Shown: positions 1 to 8,951 of the stretch, in pieces
How positions within the stretch are numbered: position 1 is the first letter of the stretch
Layout: every line of letters starts with the position of its first letter
Translations under genes and position numbers: made by a program
Origin: Desulfobacter curvatus DSM 3379
Lineage (GTDB): Bacteria > Desulfobacterota > Desulfobacteria > Desulfobacterales > Desulfobacteraceae
NCBI RefSeq assembly: GCF_000373985.1
Contig: NZ_KB892935.1
Location: 24,622 to 88,621, forward strand
Reading direction: 5' to 3'
Length of the DNA: 64,000 nucleotides
The notes under the pieces: generated by a model
Seen by the model: only the letters and a program-made list of their open reading frames with translations
The model's database searches: none
Told to the model about the DNA's origin: nothing

Positions 1-28
1 TTCTTTTCTATGATTTTTCATGCTTTTC

Positions 29-58
29 TTGACAAATAGAAAATTTCTGCCCTATCAT
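29..58 (+). promoter_or_regulatory. Putative sigma70-type promoter for the cytochrome gene
   Basis: A perfect -35 hexamer TTGACA (29-34) is followed after 18 bases by TATCAT (53-58), close to the TATAAT consensus. It points at the cytochrome gene starting at 227, which would leave a leader of about 160 bases. The rest of 59-226 is AT-rich with no gene that I can see. The ribosome-binding site is AAGGAG about 12 bases before the ATG at 227. Confidence 0.45.
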
Positions 59-226
59 CATTGAAAAGTTCATGTTCAACTTTTGTTTTACTTTTCCGTA
101 ATTTCAATGAACTGGTTTCTGTCATATGAAATCAGCCTCAATTGGGCAACAGCTATTTCAATTGATTAAAAAAATGATCACTGCACCTAAAGTGGAATAC
201 CTAATGATGAAAGGAGAAACTGCAAC

Positions 227-2197
227 ATGAAAATGCTAAATGTAAAATTGGTTTATTTGATGTTGGGGGGGGCGGCCCTTGCTCTGGCGGCCATTGGCTG
301 TCAAACCATGCATAACGGACCAAAAACCACGGCCGTCGTTAAGACGCAGCACACTATGTTGAGGGCAGAACCGGGAACGCCGGATGGTATATTGCTCATG
401 CAGGCAAGATATCTTATCGGTGAACTACCCGAACAGATGCCCGGCAGTGAAAACGATACCCCTGCAAAGGTGGCGTTGGGGGAAAAACTTTATTTTGAGG
501 AGGCCATCTCCATAAACAGGACCCAGTCCTGTAACGATTGCCATCCCATTGATAATAAGGGCGCTGGGGCCGATAACCGAAAGACCGGTTTGGGCGCGTT
601 GGGAAAAAACGGGACGCGGAACGATCCATCGACATTGAATGCCGGATTTCAAATTGCCCAGTTTTGGGATGGCCGGTCACCGGATCTGGCAGATCAAGCC
701 AAAGGTCCTGTACTTAATCCCGTTGAAATGGGAATGCCGAGCCCGGAAAAGGTTGTCAAACGTTTGAAAGCGGCCGGGTACATGAACGAATTCGGCATTG
801 CGTTTCCCGGCCAGGAGGATCCGTTGACCTACGACAATTTCAGTGAAGCCGTCGCCGCCTTCGAGCGGACGCTGATTTCTCGCGGCCGGGTCGACCGGTT
901 TATTGCGGGTGAAGCGGATGCGCTGACTCAGCGGGAAAAAGAAGGCATGCGGATATTCATGGATGTGGGCTGCATCCAGTGCCATAGCGGCCCGGTAATC
1001 GGTGGTGCCATGTTCCAGAAAGTAGGTATTTTCGATGAATATCCAAATGATGCGGACAAAGGCCGTTACGATGTGACCAAAAACGAAAACGATCTTTATG
1101 TATTTAAGGTGCCCATGCTCAGAAATACCACGCTTACCGCGCCTTACTTTCATGACGGAGGGGTTGAGACCATTGCCGAGGCGGTGGACCTGATGGGTAA
1201 CCTTCAATTGAACCGGCAACTTACTAAAGAGGAAAACGATCGTTTGATTCGTTTTTTGACCACACTGGCCGATGAAACAATCACCCGGGCCGACCTGCCC
1301 AAGGCCGCCGAAACGATTAAAGGACCGGCCGCGCCGGATATGGCGACCATTACCGATGATGAACAGGGCGAACTGGTAAAATATGGCTATGCCCTGGTGA
1401 CCGACACCTTTCGTATGCTCGGCCGCAATACAGGTGATACCGGTAAGTATTACGTTGGCAACAACCTGTCGTGCACAAATTGCCATCAGGAAGAAGGAAC
1501 AAAAAACTATGGTTTGTCATGGGTCGGCGTGTCCAAGGCCTATCCAAAATATCGCGGCCGGGAGAACAAAGTGCAGGGGCTAAAAAAGCGGGTTAATGGT
1601 TGCTTTCAGCGCAGCATGAACGGGAATCCATTGCCTGAGGACAGCCGGGAGATGAACGCCATCATTGCTTATCTGGACTGGCTCTCTGCCAGTACTCCCA
1701 AGGAAAAAGCGGTGTTGGGAAACTCACCGTTCACCCCCCCTGCCCGCATGGCCGATCTGGAAACAGGGGGCATGCGTTATGAAGTGTTTTGTCAGTCATG
1801 CCATGGTAGCAACGGAGCCGGTTTTGTGGCGACCGACAGATCGGGAGCAGATGCCGGGTCCTATATTACACCCGCTGTATGGGGAGATGGGAGGAGTTAC
1901 AACAATGGTGCCGGGGCCAACCGCCTTTTGACACTTGCGCCTTTCCTGCAATCCAATATGCCGCTGGGTACGGAATGGAATCATACGGTGCTCTCCAGAG
2001 AGGACGCTTATGATGTTGCGGCTTACGTTAATTCAATGCCCCGTCCCCAGATGGCGAACCTGGAAAAAGACTATCCCGACCTGAGTAAAAAACCTGTGGA
2101 TTGTCCCTATCCACCGTACCCGGATGAGTTTTCCCAGGAACAACATAAATACGGCCCGTTTCAACCGATCATGGCTGCCAGGGCAAAAGATAAATAG
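227..2197 (+). CDS. Tetra-heme lipoprotein: MauG/cytochrome c peroxidase domain fused to a TsdA-like diheme domain
   Basis: Seen: 656 residues with a lipoprotein signal peptide ending in AAIGC (Cys25) and four c-heme motifs, CNDCH (102-106), CIQCH (249-253), CTNCH (416-420) and CQSCH (522-526). Residues about 60-350 match the diheme cytochrome c peroxidase/MauG fold, with typical text such as LNAGFQIAQFWDGR and APYFHDGG. Residues about 375-630 resemble the thiosulfate dehydrogenase TsdA, including NGCFQRSMNG, whose Cys459 lies where TsdA carries its Cys heme ligand. Family knowledge: the first type reduces peroxide or oxidises protein side chains, the second interconverts thiosulfate and tetrathionate. 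Inferred: a periplasmic, membrane-anchored multiheme oxidoreductase in which the N-terminal part passes electrons to or from the C-terminal part. Substrates are not shown. It stands alone, transcribed away from the next gene. Confidence 0.8.
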   Translation: MKMLNVKLVYLMLGGAALALAAIGCQTMHNGPKTTAVVKTQHTMLRAEPGTPDGILLMQARYLIGELPEQMPGSENDTPAKVALGEKLYFEEAISINRTQSCNDCHPIDNKGAGADNRKTGLGALGKNGTRNDPSTLNAGFQIAQFWDGRSPDLADQAKGPVLNPVEMGMPSPEKVVKRLKAAGYMNEFGIAFPGQEDPLTYDNFSEAVAAFERTLISRGRVDRFIAGEADALTQREKEGMRIFMDVGCIQCHSGPVIGGAMFQKVGIFDEYPNDADKGRYDVTKNENDLYVFKVPMLRNTTLTAPYFHDGGVETIAEAVDLMGNLQLNRQLTKEENDRLIRFLTTLADETITRADLPKAAETIKGPAAPDMATITDDEQGELVKYGYALVTDTFRMLGRNTGDTGKYYVGNNLSCTNCHQEEGTKNYGLSWVGVSKAYPKYRGRENKVQGLKKRVNGCFQRSMNGNPLPEDSREMNAIIAYLDWLSASTPKEKAVLGNSPFTPPARMADLETGGMRYEVFCQSCHGSNGAGFVATDRSGADAGSYITPAVWGDGRSYNNGAGANRLLTLAPFLQSNMPLGTEWNHTVLSREDAYDVAAYVNSMPRPQMANLEKDYPDLSKKPVDCPYPPYPDEFSQEQHKYGPFQPIMAARAKDK

Positions 2198-2575
2198 ATA
2201 AAGTGCCGCAAATAGGATTGGTAATTTACGGTGACACTGGAATATTCCCAAATTTGTTGATGAGCCTGTAAAAAGGCCAATCAATGGCTAAGTAAAATTT
2301 TTCGCCTACAAGACATGGTATCTGGAAAGCAAGCATGTAATATGCCGAGCGTCTGGTCAAGCGCCATAACATTGTAGGCGAAAGATTTTTCACGACGCCC
2401 TTAAGTTGGGCGCTGCAGTGATTTACATAAATGACATTTTCCGCATCTGTTTTTAATCGGTGAATCCGGTTTAAAATAAGCGTCGGTAAGAACCGTTGTC
2501 AATCTAATCCTGGGACCAAAATCAGGATTTACAATTAAAATGCTTTTACTTTAAAGACTGTTTTATCCATGTGTT
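2198..2575. other. Intergenic region with a long-looped inverted repeat
   Basis: No gene is visible in these 378 bases. A perfect 12-base inverted repeat, TTTCGCCTACAA (2300-2311) and TTGTAGGCGAAA (2372-2383), flanks about 60 bases. The flanks AAAATT and GATTTTT extend the pairing imperfectly. It may be a small palindromic repeat element or part of a transcript end between the cytochrome gene and the convergent OsmC gene. It is not a classic terminator, since the loop is long. Confidence 0.4.
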
Positions 2576-2995
2576 TTAAATCTCGTTACCGTTCAGGTAG
2601 ATTTTAGGGATAATGGGACTGTTTTTTTCCAGCATGGCAGAAACGCCGCAGTAGGTTTCCATGGACAGGGACACGGCCCGTTTAATTTTTTTTGCATCTT
2701 TTTCATTGCCGGTGATGTGGTAAGACAGGGTGATTTCCTTGAATACCGAGGGCTCTTGGTCCGTCAGTTCGGTTTCTGCCGTAATTTCCATATCCTGGAT
2801 ATCCACCCGCATTTTGCCCAGAATCATGGCCACATCAATGCCGGTGCACCCGATCAGGCCGCTTAAAAGAAGGCCTTTGGGCGATGGCCCTTTGCCTTCA
2901 CCGCCGGCACTCTCAGGGGCATCAAGGGTATAAGTGTAGCGGTCCTGCTTAATCTCAAAAGCCAGTTTCCCGGTTTTTCTGCCTGATATTTTCAT
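2576..2995 (-). CDS. OsmC/Ohr family protein
   Basis: Seen: 139 residues, the usual size for OsmC proteins, with the two conserved cysteines in GLIGCTGIDV (Cys50) and TYCGVSA (Cys116). Known: in this family the two cysteines reduce organic hydroperoxides, with the first as the peroxidatic residue; the shorter YhfA-like branch to which this sequence looks closest is less well studied. Inferred: cytosolic thiol-dependent peroxide defence or a related thiol chemistry. It is divergent from the deacetylase gene at 3100, with about 100 bases between them. There is no signal peptide. Confidence 0.8.
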   Translation of the reverse strand: MKISGRKTGKLAFEIKQDRYTYTLDAPESAGGEGKGPSPKGLLLSGLIGCTGIDVAMILGKMRVDIQDMEITAETELTDQEPSVFKEITLSYHITGNEKDAKKIKRAVSLSMETYCGVSAMLEKNSPIIPKIYLNGNEI

Positions 2996-3099
2996 GGGCT
3001 TTGCTTCCTTTTTGTTGGGGGTTCTGGATCTATGGTATGTTGCCTGCTATAGTCTCATAGTCAGTGGGCTGTTGAAAAGATTATTCTGGGACTGTTCAA

Positions 3100-3963
3100 G
3101 TGAAAATACCTGCAAAAAGTTCATTGAGCACAGGGGAAAAAACAGGGATTGCCGCCTTTATTCTGGCAGGTTCCTTTTTCGTTCTGTGGGGGCCGGTATG
3201 GAGTATTTTCCCCCTGGCAGGATTTGTTTTGATCTGTCTGGCGGCGCCTTTTGTAACGGATTACGGTTTTTTTTTGCCTGTTATATGCCGGGGACCGCGT
3301 CAGGTTAGTTGTGTCGCTCTCTCCTTTGACGACGGTCCGGACAAGGTGACAACCCCTTTGGTTCTGGATCTCCTTAAATCTCACCAGGTGCCGGCCACGT
3401 TTTTTGTCACAGGGGAAAATGCCCGCCGTCATCCGGATCTCATTGCCCGGATTTTGGGGCAGGGTCACACCATCGGCAACCATACCTATTCACACGATCC
3501 CTTGATTATGCTCAAATCCAGCCGGCAGCTCAAAGAGGAGATCATTAAAACCCAGGATATTCTTGCGGTCCACGGCATCCGGCCCCTGGTTTTCAGGCCT
3601 CCTGCAGGCATTACAAATCCGAAATTGGGACCTGTTCTGTCTGAACTGGGGTTGACTGCCGTGACTTTTTCCCGCCGGGCCAGGGACAGAGGAAACCGCA
3701 GGATATCCGGGATCGCTTCAAAAATTCTGGGCCGGGTGCGGCCCGGTGATATCATTTTGCTCCACGATTCAAAGCCCTGGGCTGAAAATTCTAAAGTAAC
3801 GGATAACACAGTGCTTTACTCGTTTTTGACCGAAATAGAGCGCGTACTGGATGGACTTGAAATCCAAAAGCTTTCTGTGGTGCCGTTGTCGGAACTGATC
3901 GGGCAGGCGGTCATGGAAAAGGGGACGGAGAGAATTGGGTCTCGCATGTTCCCTGAAAAGTAA
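3100..3963 (+). CDS. Membrane-anchored polysaccharide deacetylase (NodB domain, CE4)
   Basis: Seen: the gene starts at GTG 3100 and gives 287 residues. Two hydrophobic stretches (about 15-35 and 36-61) are followed by a NodB domain with SFDDGP (75-80), HTYSH (128-132), RPPAG (166-170) and LHDS (221-224), that is, all metal-binding and catalytic motifs. Known: CE4 enzymes remove N-acetyl (or O-acetyl) groups from polysaccharides or peptidoglycan with a divalent metal held by Asp-His-His. Inferred: the catalytic domain faces the periplasm. The next gene on the plus strand is far away, so it is probably monocistronic. Its substrate may be the exopolysaccharide made by the genes at 5-11 kb. Confidence 0.85.
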   Translation: MKIPAKSSLSTGEKTGIAAFILAGSFFVLWGPVWSIFPLAGFVLICLAAPFVTDYGFFLPVICRGPRQVSCVALSFDDGPDKVTTPLVLDLLKSHQVPATFFVTGENARRHPDLIARILGQGHTIGNHTYSHDPLIMLKSSRQLKEEIIKTQDILAVHGIRPLVFRPPAGITNPKLGPVLSELGLTAVTFSRRARDRGNRRISGIASKILGRVRPGDIILLHDSKPWAENSKVTDNTVLYSFLTEIERVLDGLEIQKLSVVPLSELIGQAVMEKGTERIGSRMFPEK

Positions 3964-3982
3964 TTCCTGGGGGGATTATTTC

Positions 3983-4873
3983 TTAGAACCGGACGGCAAT
4001 GGCTGCAATATCGTCATGGCACTTGAATCGGGGGCAGATCAGGCAATGGGGATCTTTTTTCTCCTGGCTGCGGATCATCTGTTTCAACCCTTCCAGGCCT
4101 AAATTGAGGTATGTCCTGACAAGATCGGTGAAATTTTTGTGCGGTTCCGGTTCAGGCTGGGGGATGGACAGACCGTCGGTAAAGAGCAGGACATGGGCCA
4201 CCCGGTCCAGGGGCTCTTCTCCCTGATTTAGGAATGCTTCCGCCGCTTTTTCTCCGTTGAGCACCCCATATGTAATGTTCATGCCTGAACGGACCTTGCG
4301 GATCTGATCAGCCAGTTTGCCGCGCATGAGATCAATGACCTGTTGCTGGTCTGTCTGCCGGCTTTCTTTTGGGGATGCCTTTCCGGCTCCGGGCAGGTGG
4401 GTACGGACCAGTTCCTTCCACAGTGTGAGGGTCTCATGGTCATGGTCTTCCCGGTCCACCAGAACCCTGTGGCTGCCGTCCTCATAGATAAGAATGATTA
4501 CGGCATCTCCGCTCTGTATCCATTCCAGGGACTGTTCCTTGAGGCGTACAACCGCCGCACTGGTGCACCAGAGATTTTCCTTTCTTGAGGTGTCGACCCC
4601 GTTGGAAATCATTTGCGCCATAATCGCATCGTTGGCCTGGCAGGCCAGCTGGTTAAGCGGGAAATGGTTCTTTTTAAATACTGCACCGGCCGTGCGGGAG
4701 GCAATGGTGCCCCCGGTCCGGTTTTGGCCGAATTTTTGGCTGTTCAGGCTGGTTGCCCCGTCAAAGACCCCGAGGATATTGTCCTGGATTATCAAGAAGT
4801 CTTCGTTTTGAACGGCGGTTCCCTTTTCAAGGATGGTCCGGATCTCAATTTTTGGATACTGTTTTATTTCCAT
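3983..4873 (-). CDS. PP2C-like (PPM family) protein phosphatase
   Basis: Seen: 296 residues with the PPM metal-site signature GVFDGATS (35-42), SGDAVI (121-126), FTDGLS (231-236) and HDDIAAIAV (286-294), in the canonical order. A cysteine group HCLIC-PRFKC near 277-285 is an unusual insertion and could bind a metal. Known: PPM phosphatases remove phosphate from Ser/Thr with two metal ions held by the conserved aspartates. Inferred: a cytosolic phosphatase; no partner kinase is adjacent. The deacetylase gene at 3100-3963 converges on it with 19 bases between them. Confidence 0.75.
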   Translation of the reverse strand: MEIKQYPKIEIRTILEKGTAVQNEDFLIIQDNILGVFDGATSLNSQKFGQNRTGGTIASRTAGAVFKKNHFPLNQLACQANDAIMAQMISNGVDTSRKENLWCTSAAVVRLKEQSLEWIQSGDAVIILIYEDGSHRVLVDREDHDHETLTLWKELVRTHLPGAGKASPKESRQTDQQQVIDLMRGKLADQIRKVRSGMNITYGVLNGEKAAEAFLNQGEEPLDRVAHVLLFTDGLSIPQPEPEPHKNFTDLVRTYLNLGLEGLKQMIRSQEKKDPHCLICPRFKCHDDIAAIAVRF

Positions 4874-4961
4874 CGGGTAATTATAAAAACAGGAAATTGT
4901 CTGTCAAAAAGATAATATTAATCCAAACCAGAAAATATATAGATATTCTATATACATTTTT

Positions 4962-6695
4962 TTAGGATGGCTGGTGGTATTCAAAAACGATTTTTCCTGC
5001 TTTTGGCATCCCGGTTTTAATGAACCTGGCTTCATCCTGGTTGCGTGGGTCTTTTTTCTTTGCTCCGGACAGTCGAAGTGCTACGCCCTTGGGCAAGTCC
5101 AGGGAAAAAAACAGGGTGTCTGACAGGGCCTTTGCCGGAACTTTGTCGATCCAGTCTAAAGAGACCACGATCTTTTTTTTCTTGGCTTGTATCCTGGACT
5201 GGGTGGCATTGAGATACTGGGTCAGGCAGGCCGATATATCCCTGGAAAGAACCACCTGGTTTTCCCTGGCCCTCTTTTTTATAAAATAGGCCCAGGCATG
5301 GATGACATCCATGTTTCTGCCGGGATCGGGATGGATAATATTGGCCCAGTGCAACGCAAGGATGGGGGAGTTGAAGCTGAACTCAGGCGGTGCCGCAACA
5401 TGGTTCCACCGGGTTTGAGATACCCCCCTTTCCATGAGCAGGACGCCTTCTTCCCAGCCAAGCCCTTTGAACTGGGGGGACATACGGCAGTCTGCCCGGG
5501 AGAAGACCAGGGGGATGTACCGGATACCAAAGGATCGGGCAATTGCCTGGAAGCCTTTTACCCCTTTGCCGAAGCCGTGGTGCAGGGCCGGGGGGATAAA
5601 AATTCGGGGCGCCTGGGCCAGGCTGAATGCCTCCATGAGCCTGAAAAAATATTCCAGATGTTTTTTGACCAGATCCTGAGGGCGCATTTTGCCATTAGGA
5701 TCGTGGAATTCGCTGCGAAACATTTGGCCTCGGTCCCAAAATTCATGCCCCACCCCATGGAGGGCTACCTCCAGGTATTCACTACCTTGCTGAATAATTT
5801 GAGCCGCCTGTTTTGGCCCCCATTGTTGTTTAAACCGAAAGGTGGAGGCGCCTTTGGAGGATCTGCCCATGTCAAAAATGTCAAGGTTCAGGCCGCAGGC
5901 CAACCGGATCATCTGCCAGTACAGCAGCATATTGGTGTTCAGGGACCTGAACTCCTTGAGGGATGATGCCCAGGGATTGACCAGTCTGTTTTTAAACCGG
6001 AAAACGAAACTTGCAGCCGCCGGCATCCCCCTGTGATAGATCACACAGATGAATGCCCGGCCCGGGAAGACCGAGAATATGGTTTTAAAAAAATAGAGGG
6101 CATGGACAGGGGAGCCCAGGTCCCTCATGTTTTGTGCAAAGACCTTATAAAATGCCGGCAGAAGCTTAGGTCCGCCAATATCCCAGGTCAGTCCGTTTTT
6201 TATTCCTTTATTGATCTGGCTTCTGAGTTTGGCGGGAAAGGTCGCCATCATCCGGTGGGGATTAGGAGCCAGGGCGATGGTCAGCCCGGTCTTTTCGGTG
6301 AAAATTTGTGGACGGCGGCCCTGGAGGGTCAGCTCGGATGCGTCAAAATTCATATTCTGCCGGATGCTCAACCCGGCGCTGTTTCGGCAACCCAGCGTGT
6401 CCCAAGCCTTTTCCAGGAGAAATTGCCCGGCCTTTGGATTTTTTGCCAGAATACCTGCATGGTCGAAAAAGGGGACGGAGATCCATTCAGGCGGATAAAA
6501 AAGCCGGCTGAATCGGAACAGGGGAACCAGGGCTACTATTCTACCCTTTTCCACCGCAGCCAGGTAAACCGGCTTGTGTCGGTATACCGGCGCGATCACC
6601 CTGCGCCAGCCAAAGAGGTGGGTAAAGGCGGCACCAGGGTGCTGCATCACAAAGCGATCCCATTCAAAGGGATGGTCTATTATCTTTAACTGCAT
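4962..6695 (-). CDS. FemAB-like acyltransferase joined to a polysaccharide deacetylase-like domain
   Basis: Seen: 577 residues. The first about 340 match the FemAB/GNAT group common in exopolysaccharide and PEP-CTERM loci (for example FRFKNRLVNPWASS and FDMGRSSKGASTFRFK). Residues about 345-575 look like a polysaccharide deacetylase-related domain (LHGVGHEFWDRG, EFHDPNG), but I do not find a complete DD-H-H metal set, so this half may be inactive. Its start overlaps the stop of the upstream EAL gene by 10 bases, so they are co-transcribed. Inferred: cytosolic modification of an exopolysaccharide precursor, linked to the PEP-CTERM surface programme. The exact substrate is unknown. Confidence 0.65.
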   Translation of the reverse strand: MQLKIIDHPFEWDRFVMQHPGAAFTHLFGWRRVIAPVYRHKPVYLAAVEKGRIVALVPLFRFSRLFYPPEWISVPFFDHAGILAKNPKAGQFLLEKAWDTLGCRNSAGLSIRQNMNFDASELTLQGRRPQIFTEKTGLTIALAPNPHRMMATFPAKLRSQINKGIKNGLTWDIGGPKLLPAFYKVFAQNMRDLGSPVHALYFFKTIFSVFPGRAFICVIYHRGMPAAASFVFRFKNRLVNPWASSLKEFRSLNTNMLLYWQMIRLACGLNLDIFDMGRSSKGASTFRFKQQWGPKQAAQIIQQGSEYLEVALHGVGHEFWDRGQMFRSEFHDPNGKMRPQDLVKKHLEYFFRLMEAFSLAQAPRIFIPPALHHGFGKGVKGFQAIARSFGIRYIPLVFSRADCRMSPQFKGLGWEEGVLLMERGVSQTRWNHVAAPPEFSFNSPILALHWANIIHPDPGRNMDVIHAWAYFIKKRARENQVVLSRDISACLTQYLNATQSRIQAKKKKIVVSLDWIDKVPAKALSDTLFFSLDLPKGVALRLSGAKKKDPRNQDEARFIKTGMPKAGKIVFEYHQPS

Positions 6696-8830
6696 GGCCT
6701 GGGGCTTTCTCCATGGGGACGCAGCGGCTCCGGCTTTGAAAACAGATAGCCCTGAATTATTCTAAGTGGCGTGGTGCTGATCTTTTCAAGCTGTTTTTTA
6801 TTTTCAACCCCTTCAGCCACTATGGAATAACCAAAGTTTTCAGCAATATTACATAAGGTATGGAACATGTAAAAAGCTTTGTCATCGTGCAGGATCTGGT
6901 CCACAAAACTTTTATCAATCTTGATTTCATCAGGTTGAATGTTTATCAGATAATTTAAAGAAGAGTAGCCCGTCCCAAAATCATCTATGGAAACTTTGAC
7001 AAACAGTTCGCGAAGTCTTGTTATAATTTTATTAATAGCCTTGTAGTCGGCAATAAAAATATCTTCCGTGATTTCAAGGATTAATTTGTGTGGTGGTATG
7101 TTATACTTATTTATGGCCCGCTCAATTTTGCCGGTAAAATCTTTTTCCATGAAACATAGGGGTGAGATATTAATTGATATCGTCAGGTTTGAATCGTATT
7201 TCATGACCAAAGCCTGATAGTCACCCAACACTTTGTCAACCATATAGTCGGTAAATTCAGTGATCAGATTAAGCTGATTGATGTACGGAATAAACACATT
7301 AGGCGGTACAAATCCCATTTCACCGGAAATCCATCTTGCCAACGCTTCCACACCCACAACTTTTCCAATGGCGAAATCAACCTTCTCCTGATAGTAGGGA
7401 ATGATCTCTTTTTCTGAAATGGCCTTGCCCAGATGCCGGCGCATGGCAAGTTCGTTTTCCACCCGCTTTTTCATTGATTCTTCAAACAGTGTTATTGATA
7501 ATCTCTTTTTTTCTTTGGCTGTCCGCATTGCGGTTGTTGTCTCTTCGTATAACGTCTCAAAGGATTTTTTCTGACCGTCGTACACGGTCAGGGCGAGGTA
7601 TATATCAAGCATCTGATTGTAACCGTTCTCTATAACGTATTGTTGACTTTTATCTCTGATCTTCTTCAGTAGTGTATGGATACGTTGTTGCTCAACGTCT
7701 TCTATCCAGATCGAAAACTCATTACTGGCGGTACGCGCCGGATAACTATTGTCTTCTTTACATTGGCGCAGGTATTCACCCAAAAGTCCCAATACCTTGT
7801 CGCCCTGCTCATACCCCAAGGTCAAATTAATGAGTTTTAGCCCTATGATGTCCAGTTGGGCCAGATAACCGAATTTGCATCCATTGTTCAGCCTTTGCTC
7901 AACGTATTCTTTGAAACCGTTCCGGTTGGGAAGCTGTGTAACATCATCGTTGTAGGCTAGATAGGTTAAACGGTTATTCTTGAGGGTGATTTTATGTTCG
8001 GCCTTTTCAAGGCAGGCAATCATGGTGTTGTAACCGTCAATCAATATTCTGGTTTCATCATTATGATTGCCGGGATGGATTGACTGATAGCGGCCTTTGG
8101 TTACTTTTTTCATGCCGCGGGCAATATCAAGTACGGGTTTCGTTGCTGATTTGATATATGTCGTACCGACATAACCGGTGAGAATCAGCAGTATAACGGT
8201 TACTATTACTATCGTATAAAGAATTTCGGTTGCTTCATTGACGAAGTCCAACTCATATGCCGTTGAGACAACAATCCATTCCCAGTCAGGGTTATAACCA
8301 ACATAGGAAATTTTTCTGCCGATTTTGTCGGAGTGAGGAAAACGCCAGGCATAATAGGTGTACCCGCCGCCATTGAGTGCAAGTGCTATCTTTTCCCTGA
8401 CAATATAATGTTCAGCGTCATTAAAGTCGGTTACGTCCCATACGTTTTGCCCCTCCAGGGTGGGATGCAGGACTTCAAAGCCTTTTTTATCGTAGATGAT
8501 AAAATATCCATGTTCACTTAAATCAATATTTCCATGTGATTCTCTTGTACCGTCTGCCGTTACAGGGCCAAGTAAAAACGTCTTAATCGTCTCCTGTGCA
8601 TCTGCTTTATTGGTTAATCCCGCCTCAACTTTTTCATATTCCGAATGAATCAAGGCCAATGCCTGGATAACGCTGTTTTTGAGAACTACCTTGCCTTTTT
8701 CGGTGAGCGCCTTTTTAGCAATTTGATAACTTGAAATGCCTATGAGGGATGTCGCGATGATTAATATGAATAGAAATATTGATATAAGCTTGCGGTTAAA
8801 CGATTTTTTAAATTCGTTTACAACTTTCAA
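6686..8830 (-). CDS. Membrane sensor with Cache domain, degenerate GGDEF and intact EAL (c-di-GMP phosphodiesterase)
   Basis: Seen: 714 residues, starting at TTG 8830 because GAGGAG lies 6 bases upstream. Transmembrane segments at about 16-34 and 205-222 enclose a Cache domain (60-198). A HAMP linker follows, then a GGDEF-fold domain whose active site reads ASNEF (368-372) instead of GGDEF, then an EAL domain with EALARW (495-500), LEITED and DDFGTGYSSL (616-625). Known: EAL domains hydrolyse c-di-GMP, while a changed GGDEF loop abolishes synthesis. Inferred: a ligand-controlled phosphodiesterase. It heads an operon with the FemAB-like gene and so may tie c-di-GMP to exopolysaccharide modification. 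Confidence 0.88.
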   Translation of the reverse strand: MKVVNEFKKSFNRKLISIFLFILIIATSLIGISSYQIAKKALTEKGKVVLKNSVIQALALIHSEYEKVEAGLTNKADAQETIKTFLLGPVTADGTRESHGNIDLSEHGYFIIYDKKGFEVLHPTLEGQNVWDVTDFNDAEHYIVREKIALALNGGGYTYYAWRFPHSDKIGRKISYVGYNPDWEWIVVSTAYELDFVNEATEILYTIVIVTVILLILTGYVGTTYIKSATKPVLDIARGMKKVTKGRYQSIHPGNHNDETRILIDGYNTMIACLEKAEHKITLKNNRLTYLAYNDDVTQLPNRNGFKEYVEQRLNNGCKFGYLAQLDIIGLKLINLTLGYEQGDKVLGLLGEYLRQCKEDNSYPARTASNEFSIWIEDVEQQRIHTLLKKIRDKSQQYVIENGYNQMLDIYLALTVYDGQKKSFETLYEETTTAMRTAKEKKRLSITLFEESMKKRVENELAMRRHLGKAISEKEIIPYYQEKVDFAIGKVVGVEALARWISGEMGFVPPNVFIPYINQLNLITEFTDYMVDKVLGDYQALVMKYDSNLTISINISPLCFMEKDFTGKIERAINKYNIPPHKLILEITEDIFIADYKAINKIITRLRELFVKVSIDDFGTGYSSLNYLINIQPDEIKIDKSFVDQILHDDKAFYMFHTLCNIAENFGYSIVAEGVENKKQLEKISTTPLRIIQGYLFSKPEPLRPHGESPRPCS

Positions 8831-8951
8831 CTGTCGCTCCTCATGGATACAGAAGATTGTTTTTAATCTGTATGATTACCATGATTGGGAGTGGTTGGCA
8901 TACAATTTTTATGCAACCATGGCCTGATGGCGGCACTTTTGTCTTCTTCTA

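Noticed and set aside
677..1486. Open frame of 269 codons on the minus strand inside the cytochrome gene
   Set aside because: It is a shadow of the tetra-heme gene, whose heme motifs and signal peptide are unambiguous on the plus strand.
5187..5966. Open frame of 259 codons on the plus strand opposite the FemAB-like gene
   Set aside because: No recognisable protein sequence; the minus-strand gene has clear family motifs and is coupled to its upstream gene.
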